From Chrysochromulina tobinii (taxonomy: Eukaryota; Haptophyta; Prymnesiales; Chrysochromulinaceae): a stretch of 12,356 nucleotides of DNA. The notes under the pieces are model-generated. The model was given only the letters and a program-made list of their open reading frames with translations, was not told where the DNA came from and did no database searches. How positions within the stretch are numbered: position 1 is the stretch's first letter; every line of letters begins with the position of its first letter. Below are positions 6,940 through 12,356 of the stretch, one piece after another. Location: contig JWZX01000255.1 in the NCBI GenBank assembly GCA_001275005.1, positions 1 to 12,356 of the forward strand, read 5' to 3'. The position numbers and the translations under genes were made by a program.

Positions 6940-7755
6940 CTTCTGTTGTGTCTCATCCTCTCCGTCGACCCTCACCCCCACACTGCAAGCAGTGTTCCCC
7001 ACTGCTAGCCTCGAGAGCACGTTCGATAGGCTTCCTTTAGGTTGTCTGTTGTTTATAAGTTGAACTTCGCGCCTTCGAACGATAATCGCGCATTGTCTCG
7101 CGACAAGGGAGTCGTGCGTCTTGGTACGTGTGTGACGCGCATCGCAAAATCATTTCGATTCGTCCACCGGCGCAATTTTACATGTACCTGACATGTAATT
7201 ACAGGTAATGAGGTGCGTTTTATTAGCGTTTTGAACTTTTGACGAAAAGATGTCGAACTCGGAACTGGCGGACGGACAGACAGACAGAAAAGCAAGAAAA
7301 GGCTCCACCGGCTAAAACCTATCGAGACGCGCGCGCGACGCTATTTTCGCGCGGGCGGTCGATCTCTGAGGCTTCCCTCCCGGACCCGGTGAGCGGTGTA
7401 GTTCCAACGGCGGACGTGGGGAAGACATGGGGGAAGAATAATATGAATTTAACCAGGTCCGGGCTGTGAGCCCTTTTTTCTCACGTACAGCCAGGGTCGT
7501 CGCTCCCACGCATTGCTCCCACGAAGAGGCCTCTTGGGAAATTCATTTCCAAAAGATCCGATCGGATTAGTGGCACGAACCACCACGCAACCCCGCGTAC
7601 CAGTGAACCGTCTACCGCGTGTGTACCCCGGCAACCCCCGGTGTCTTCTAACCCGAGACAATCGATGCATTCGCCAGAACGCCAGGCGCCCGCCGCGGCG
7701 CGCCACCCATTTCCAAGTAGAGTAGGTGCTCACCCCCCACCCCCTCTTTTTTGAA
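6940..7755. other. Intergenic region, AT-richer, no convincing gene
   Basis: This stretch separates the glycosyltransferase-like gene start and microsatellite from the 3' end of the tandem methyltransferase gene. It contains a short GACA-type run near 7272-7287 and small inverted repeats. Open frames on both strands between 7449 and 7955 have no domain signature. The 3' UTR of the methyltransferase gene should lie here on the minus strand. I saw no obvious polyadenylation signal. Confidence 0.45.
7178..7207. repeat. Overlapping short inverted repeats
   Basis: TTACATGT (7178-7185) and ACATGTAA (7191-7198) form a perfect 8-bp stem around a 5-base loop. That loop belongs to a second pair, TACCTG (7185-7190) and CAGGTA (7202-7207), so two mutually exclusive hairpins can form. 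The local sequence is AT-rich. No role can be assigned. Confidence 0.6.
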
Positions 7756-9882
7756 TCATCTCCGCTGCGTGCGACCACGGGTGAACAGGAGGACGTCCCA
7801 TCTGTGGTTCGGTGCATGGGGCAGCGCCGGGTACGTGCACAGTTCGGATCCAACCTCGAGCATGAAATTCGGATCCAATCCGCGTCCGAACATTTCGGAG
7901 CTGGAGGTGCAGCGCACAGCCATGCCACAGGTAGAGGCGGCAGCCGCCCACGCAAGCCCGCTCGATCCCCTCAAGGCCCCCGGCCGGAGCAGCAGTAAGA
8001 CCGCATGGCGCGCGGGCACCTCCGGAGGGCAAAGGATGGACGTGGGCACTCTGGCGCGCCCAAACAGGCCCTCCGTATCGGCGACGACCACAACCTCGCC
8101 CTCTCCGGTGGGTTCGGACGATATGGAGTTGATGGCCCTGCTGTTGACGAACCCCAAATCAGAGTTGGGTCCGACGAACCCCAAATCGGACGATATGGAG
8201 CTGATGGCCCTGCTCGGCGACGCGGAAGCAGGTTGGGCTGTGGGGAAAGGGTCGGCCCACAGGAGCCGCGGCAGCTTGTGCAGTAGACCATTCATCGGCA
8301 GCTCGTACGCCGCGAGAGAGAGCACGAACGAGCTGTCCGCCTCGATGCACGAGTACTGGCGAGGGCGTAGAGCCGCGATCAGGTGACGGCCCATCCGGCC
8401 ACTCCCACACGCGAGCTCGAGGAGGCGAGCTGTGGGGCCGATGCAGCCGTATTTGCGCAGCATGCTCAGGACGAAATGCGCGTCGTCGAGCCCAACAAGC
8501 CATGCCCCAGACGCACCTTGGGCGGCTTCGTGGCGATGGGCTGACTGCCGGCAGCGCCAGTCGGCATGCTTGGCATGCGTATCCCACCAAGTCGAGACGG
8601 CGCCCACCTCGTCGGAGTCTCGTGCAAAGCCCGCCGCGAGGAGCACGTCACGCAGATGAGCCTCGAAGGCAGAGGCTGTCGACACGTAAGGCCGTTCGAG
8701 GTGGAGCGAAGCAGAGCAGCTGAGCCCTGCGTCTTCCGACTCCTGCGGCGCAGCAGCAGCAGCAGCAGGCGCCATCCGAGGCAGTTGCGCCACCAAGTCG
8801 AGGGTCGGCTTGGCATTTCGCCAATGGTGCGCCTCGGACTTGCGTGCCCAAACGCCCCAACCTCCGGGCACCAGTCCCTGGTGCATTGTGGGCCGCGAAT
8901 GGTCGTATGCGGTTGCCATCTTTGGGTCGCTGATCGAGTACACCAAGGTCATCCCGCAGGTGTCGGCCGACTGCCGGATACGCTGCGCTCCTTCCCGCTT
9001 GATCAGCGACTTCTCCTTGGCTGTCGGGAGATTTTGTACCTGGACAATGAGTCCGCCGGGCGAGAGCAGCCTCGCCGCGTCGCAGAACAGCCGCTCGAAG
9101 GCGGAGCGCGCGATGTACCCCTTGAGGGAGGCAAAGGCGAAGATGAGCTCGAGCCTGCCCGAATGGGGCATGCCGGACGAGACACGCAGGCCGGAGTCGA
9201 GCAAGTACCGTGGGCGCTTCGGGAGCAGGTTCTGCATCGGAAGCTCGTAGGCAATCTGGGCTTGTAGTGACCAGGAGTCGGCCTCGATGCAAGAGTAGTG
9301 TCCGGGGTGCAGAAAGCGGATCAGGTGGGTTCCCACCCGGCCCGCACCGCAGCCAATCTCCATCACACTGTGCCACGGCTGCAGCCGAAGCGAGCGTGCC
9401 AGCCAATGGGCGTCATCCAAGCCGAACCGCCAGCCGATCACCATGCGCTGGTGCATCTCATCTAGCAGATGGCTGTCGACGGCGCTCACCCACGTCGGCT
9501 GTGTCGACGGCGGACCGCACTGAGCCTTGGCCCAAGTGCCGATGGTCTGCGAGATGTCGATTCGTGAGAGGCCGTGCCAAGAGATGTTGGCTTCGCGAGC
9601 GATGGTAGCGACGGCGCTCCAGCGAGCACGAGCAGAGGTGAACTGCACGGACTGATGGCACCGCGCGAGAGTTCCACTTAGACCAGACAACAGAGAAATG
9701 GGCGACACCTCAGCGGCGTGACGGGTGGCTCTCCGACGAGGCCAGAGCGAACTGCGCACTTGATCTCCTCTGTGCGCACTCGAGCTCAACTCCGGCTTGA
9801 TCTCCTCTGTGCACGCTCTGCGGTGCCGCTGGCAGCAGCCGGAGGCCCATGTGCAGGAGGTGGGAATGACCTCGTTGGACAT
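7756..9882 (-). CDS. Tandem-duplicated SAM-dependent methyltransferase-like protein
   Basis: The protein (708 residues from the ATG at 9882) has two class I Rossmann-type methyltransferase domains. Domain 1 (~85-350) shows GLDDAH at 154-159, motif I EIGCGAGRVG at 175-184, CIEAD ending strand 2 at 198-202, ELPM at 213-216 and LLSPGGL near 272-278. Domain 2 (~400-708) repeats the order: GLDDAH 464-469, ELACGSGRMG 489-498, CIEAD 512-516, ELPM 527-530, then TCGM at 651-654 matching 308-311. The glycine-rich loop and the acidic residue that binds the SAM ribose are present in both, so both may bind SAM. The substrate is unknown. Domain 2 carries a serine-rich repeat insertion (~556-589) and weaker later strands, so it may be regulatory or decaying. 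The frame is open up to an ATG at 10035. I prefer 9882 because it has G at -3, the earlier ATG has T, and a TATA-like element of the divergent gene lies in between. Confidence 0.75.
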   Translation of the reverse strand: MSNEVIPTSCTWASGCCQRHRRACTEEIKPELSSSAHRGDQVRSSLWPRRRATRHAAEVSPISLLSGLSGTLARCHQSVQFTSARARWSAVATIAREANISWHGLSRIDISQTIGTWAKAQCGPPSTQPTWVSAVDSHLLDEMHQRMVIGWRFGLDDAHWLARSLRLQPWHSVMEIGCGAGRVGTHLIRFLHPGHYSCIEADSWSLQAQIAYELPMQNLLPKRPRYLLDSGLRVSSGMPHSGRLELIFAFASLKGYIARSAFERLFCDAARLLSPGGLIVQVQNLPTAKEKSLIKREGAQRIRQSADTCGMTLVYSISDPKMATAYDHSRPTMHQGLVPGGWGVWARKSEAHHWRNAKPTLDLVAQLPRMAPAAAAAAPQESEDAGLSCSASLHLERPYVSTASAFEAHLRDVLLAAGFARDSDEVGAVSTWWDTHAKHADWRCRQSAHRHEAAQGASGAWLVGLDDAHFVLSMLRKYGCIGPTARLLELACGSGRMGRHLIAALRPRQYSCIEADSSFVLSLAAYELPMNGLLHKLPRLLWADPFPTAQPASASPSRAISSISSDLGFVGPNSDLGFVNSRAINSISSEPTGEGEVVVVADTEGLFGRARVPTSILCPPEVPARHAVLLLLRPGALRGSSGLAWAAAASTCGMAVRCTSSSEMFGRGLDPNFMLEVGSELCTYPALPHAPNHRWDVLLFTRGRTQRR
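8114..8214 (-). repeat. Nested in-frame repeats inside methyltransferase domain 2
   Basis: A 29-bp unit occurs at 8114-8142 and 8186-8214 with one mismatch and a 72-bp offset. Between them GACGAACCCCAAATC occurs at 8146-8160 and 8173-8187 with a 27-bp offset. Both offsets are multiples of three. On the minus strand they encode two RAI-x-SISS segments flanking two copies of SDLGFV. They sit just after the ELPM region of domain 2 and have no counterpart in domain 1, so they expanded within the gene after the domain duplication. Confidence 0.85.
9759..9812. repeat. 17-bp direct repeat near the 5' end of the methyltransferase gene
   Basis: CTTGATCTCCTCTGTGC occurs at 9759-9775 and 9796-9812. The 37-bp offset is not a multiple of three, so the two copies are read in different frames if translated. 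That suggests the repeat is not kept for protein sequence. On the minus strand each copy contains a CACAG, which could act as alternative 3' splice sites. Confidence 0.75.
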
Positions 9883-10048
9883 GCCGTATTTGTGAATGTG
9901 CTGAACTTTGGCTGTGAATGGCGAAGGGGGCGGCCGCTGTCGAGGCGACGGCGGCATAACTTTCATGATTGCATGCATATAATTCTTGCTTCCAGAGAAA
10001 CTCAATGCAACTTCTGGCCGTTTCTGGATTCCCATCTATTGGATAGGA
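9883..10048. promoter_or_regulatory. Probable shared divergent promoter region
   Basis: This is the gap between the preferred starts of the minus-strand methyltransferase gene (9882) and the plus-strand glycosyltransferase-like gene (10049). A TATAATT at 9978-9984 lies about 65 bp upstream of the plus-strand ATG, at a spacing that would suit a TATA box with a short leader. The stretch is also more AT-rich than the flanking genes. The assignment is inferred from layout and composition; no factor-binding motif is recognised. Confidence 0.35.
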
Positions 10049-11433
10049 ATGCTGTGCTCTTGGCGGACGAGCTTCATACTGCAGTTGTTGCTTCTGGCGG
10101 CCAACATATTCCCAAGCCAGGGCTTCGCATCCGTAAAAGGCAACGTAATGGCGGTGGCGGAGCATAAGGCGGCGGCGGAAAAACAAGGCGCCCTGGCAGT
10201 CCTTTCTGCGCACCTGTACGCATTCACCTTCGTCCCCGCTGACAACCCCAACGCGTTGACTCAATGGCTGCGACACTACATCCGCGCGATAGGAGTAAGG
10301 CCAGCTCATATCGGGATGGCCATCCTCACGGGGCGCCTCATCCAAAGGCTTGAGCCCACAGGAGCGCTCAATTTGACTCTAGCCGCGCTGCACAGTCATG
10401 GCGTCAGCCGAGGTCAGGTGAATATCATCCGTGGCGCGAACTATTCCGATCTGCTAAAATTGCAGGTTGTCAACGAGCACATCAGCAAAGTAGTGCAGAG
10501 CGATCCGCAGGCGTGGTACATCTTTGCGGATGCAGATGAGCACTTTTACTACGATGGCCCTGCAATGCGCAACCTCACTCAAGCGGTGGCTAAGTACGAC
10601 TGCTTCTGGGGCCTCTTCTGCGACATGCGATCCGCCGACGGCAACATGAGCGAGATGGTTGTCGACGTGCCGGCTGCAATACAGTACCCTGTCGCGTGCC
10701 GCGTGCGCCAGCTCGCGTCGAAAAGCAAGATGCGTTCGAACAAGGTGATACTCACTTCCGCGTCCGGTCGTACCAGACGGGCCTCATTCGCGACTACAGG
10801 AGCCCTCATGCCATCACTGAAACTCGCGACCAGGCGTGCCGATTTCGGGATTGGCACGCCAAAGTTCTAGCCGCCAGGAACAGGACTCACACGGCCCAAT
10901 TTCGGTATCAATGCAGAAGTGATGACCGCCTGCCACACGCGCAGCCACTGCTCCCACCGCCTCAAGATGTGCCGCAGCTCCCCACAGTGTCGGAACCCTC
11001 AGCCGGCGCTGCCTCGCCTCCACCTCCCGTAGTGGTGAATCGCAGCACGATCAGCATGCATGCTTCTAATCGCTCCGCCGGGACACAATGCAGGCCGTTC
11101 TCGGGAACGGTCCGGCATTACACGATGACATACGCGGCCCTGCTCATGACCAAGGATAAGGCCGATTGGGACCTCGCGCATCCACACGCGACATGGACAG
11201 ACAACGCGTGTGGCAATCAAGCCCGTGACGGCGTCTGCCGCGACTACCAGATCCTTTACTCGTGGATGCGCCGACAGAATGAGAGTGCATCGCGAACGCG
11301 GGAGTCGACCGCTGCAACGGAGCGTACGAAGGAAGACAAGATGTGGTGCCCTGACCTGCCGGTATTTCCGTATTGCTTCACTATGAACGAGGTTAGCGCG
11401 CACCACGCCTCTATGTACCATACGGGCTTTTAG
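10049..11433 (+). CDS. Signal-anchored glycosyltransferase-like protein (GT2/GT92-like), apparent frameshift
   Basis: From the ATG at 10049 the product begins with a signal peptide or type II membrane anchor (residues ~8-21, SFILQLLLLAANIF), so it should enter the secretory pathway. NALTQWLRHYIRAIGV (68-83) followed by a WYIF-A-DADEHFYY motif with DADE at 161-164 matches the layout of GT2/GT92-type transferases, where the acidic motif binds the metal-nucleotide-sugar. NKVIL follows near 10739-10753. There the frame breaks: the original frame continues to a stop at 10868-10870 without family features, while the frame starting near 10756 carries FRVRSYQTG, SPHAI, HYTMTYAALL, CRDYQILYSWM and a Cys-containing C-terminus. 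A one-base deletion, an assembly error, or a very short intron (AAG/GTGATA at 10745 to ACCAG at 10782, 38 nt) could explain it. A proline-rich linker lies between 10930 and 11035. An upstream in-frame ATG at 9986 follows the TATA-like box too closely to be likely. The acceptor sugar and substrate are unknown. Confidence 0.65.
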
Positions 11434-11509
11434 CGGCGTAAGGACTTCCGTTCGGTTACCGCGTTACGTTTGAGTTCCGTTTGGTTTGACGTCTTGGTCC
11501 TCGTTGCAG
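11392..11509 (+). other. Candidate 3' intron of the glycosyltransferase-like gene
   Basis: GAG/GTTAGC at 11392 and a pyrimidine-rich TTGGTCCTCGTTGCAG ending at 11509 bound a possible 118-nt intron. Splicing it bypasses the stop at 11431-11433 and opens 44 further codons, to a TGA at 11642-11644, in otherwise AT-rich sequence. A further strong 5' site, GTGAGT at 11639, with ACACAG ending at 11700, would add about 20 more codons. The unspliced reading ends in an ordinary way at 11433, so this is only a candidate. Confidence 0.3.
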
Positions 11510-12180
11510 GGTATGACGGAAATTTTTCGTGAATATTTTAATCAAATGCTGTTTAAATACGAAACATTCGCACACGCAATCCCGTACGCGCGACGGTCTA
11601 TGTACGGTAGTAAAATGTCGACTCCATGGTCGACTCCCGAGTGAGTTCGTGGCAGTTTCTTAGAGCATAGAGGCAGCGCACACGTGATCATTCTACACAG
11701 AGTAGCGACTAGCGAGATTTTTGTACTTAAACAAGCTAACGAACCAATTGGCGGGACCCCCTGAAGAGTGCGAGGCGCCAGGCGGGGAATCACAGACAGG
11801 GGGAGACCGTAACACCACACCGACTAGAAAAGTTTGCTTTTGGTGACCAGACCATACCTATACACGCACGCACCCTAGGGCCTCAACGTGGTGACCCGAA
11901 CGCGATGGGCGTGTACTACGGTACAGTACAGTCTGCAGTGGTGCACACTAACTAGACCCCCCTTTGTAAGAACCCACACCTCGAACCCCGCTTTCCCGAC
12001 GGGGGGTGGGTTGGGAGGTTTCGTCTCCTTTGCCTATGGTGCTGTCCACGGACGTCGTGGAGGCCACCCTATTGAGGGGGCGATAGCCCTCCCCCCCCCT
12101 TTGGGAGAGGGTTTGATAAGGGTTTGACGTGCGGTCGCGGGCGTGGCTGGCTGGCAGCGGTGGGCGTGGCAGTGGCGGGG
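11434..12180. other. Intergenic region downstream of the glycosyltransferase-like gene
   Basis: The stretch changes from AT-rich (11434-11720) to G/C-run-rich (11950-12130). Apart from the possible 3' exons described at 11510-11700, I see no gene. GTCGACTCC occurs twice in 12-bp steps near 11616-11636. An imperfect hairpin is possible: AACCCA (11971-11976) with TGGGTT (12007-12012), and CCCCG (11986-11990) with CGGGG (12000-12004). A run of nine C lies near 12092. Confidence 0.4.
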
Positions 12181-12225
12181 CGGGCGGATGTGCGGCGGGC
12201 GGATGTGCGGCGGGTGGATGTGCGG
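12181..12225. repeat. 15-bp minisatellite, three units
   Basis: CGGGCGGATGTGCGG is repeated at 12181-12195, 12196-12210 and 12211-12225, with one C-to-T change in the third unit. It is followed by degenerate GGCAGCGGCGGGT units to about 12278. On the minus strand the units read as HPPAA-type repeats, which I take as a by-product. After it, an ATG at 12298 opens a frame to the window end (MDRLVECRDEGARANGQ), too short to judge as a gene start. Confidence 0.75.
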
Positions 12226-12356
12226 CGGTGGCAGCGGCGGGTGGTGGCAGCGGCGGGCAGCGGCGGGTACTGGCGGGTAACAAGGAGATCGAGCTCGATG
12301 GATCGTCTCGTCGAGTGCCGCGACGAGGGCGCGCGCGCCAATGGCCAGGGCGCGCG

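Noticed and set aside
6707-7063. Plus-strand frame with a long serine run, or minus-strand Glu-Leu repeat protein
   Set aside because: The runs come entirely from the TTCAAG microsatellite. The flanking sequence has no coding character.
9986-10048. Upstream ATG at 9986 as start of the glycosyltransferase-like protein
   Set aside because: It lies two bases after a TATA-like element, and the ATG at 10049 places the hydrophobic segment at the very N-terminus, as expected for a signal anchor.
11542-11820. Minus-strand frame of 92 codons
   Set aside because: No recognisable features, and it overlaps the candidate 3' exons of the plus-strand gene. Probably a chance frame.
1-12356. CRISPR array, tRNA or rRNA genes, insertion sequences
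   Set aside because: No regularly spaced repeats of CRISPR size were seen. A few GTTCGA-type B-box look-alikes lack a tRNA cloverleaf around them. No transposase-like protein or long terminal repeats were visible.

Overview
The window looks like nuclear DNA from a GC-rich unicellular eukaryote. The best guess is a marine microalga of the haptophyte type, but that rests on general character and not on a marker gene. The reasons are: a p300/CBP-type histone acetyltransferase, which is a eukaryote-only family; signal-anchored glycosyltransferase-like proteins; candidate GT-AG introns; abundant low-complexity repeats; and no operon-like spacing or bacterial ribosome binding sites. No rRNA, tRNA, CRISPR array or recognisable transposon was found.

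Layout. Bases 1-726 hold no convincing gene and open with a very GC-rich tract. Bases 727-4464 (minus) carry one long reading frame of 1245 residues with, in order, an RST/TAF4-like helical domain, a duplicated 35-residue unit, a TAZ-type zinc finger, a long disordered linker, a Tudor-like strand segment, the CBP/p300-type RING and PHD fingers, and a KAT11 acetyltransferase domain with its catalytic residues conserved. It stops directly after the acetyltransferase, without the ZZ and TAZ2 domains usual in the family. Bases 4465-5338 are its upstream region and include a 14-bp tandem repeat. Bases 5339-6595 (minus) carry a second frame whose first ~184 codons look like the start of a secreted glycosyltransferase-like protein. 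The rest is GC-rich and low-complexity, so the gene seems to lose its catalytic half.

Bases 6596-7755 are AT-richer and mostly non-coding, with a perfect hexanucleotide microsatellite and small inverted repeats. Bases 7756-9882 (minus; the frame is open up to 10035) encode a protein with two tandem class I SAM-dependent methyltransferase domains. The second domain is interrupted by short in-frame repeats. A divergent gene (10049-11433, plus) encodes a signal-anchored glycosyltransferase-like protein with a DADE motif, split by an apparent frameshift near 10751-10758 and perhaps extended by 3' exons. Bases 11434-12356 are intergenic, with a 15-bp minisatellite near the end.

The methyltransferase and the glycosyltransferase-like gene are head to head and probably share a control region (9883-10048). 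A joint role in making a modified glycan is possible but is only inferred from position. The acetyltransferase is a chromatin regulator with no evident link to the other genes.
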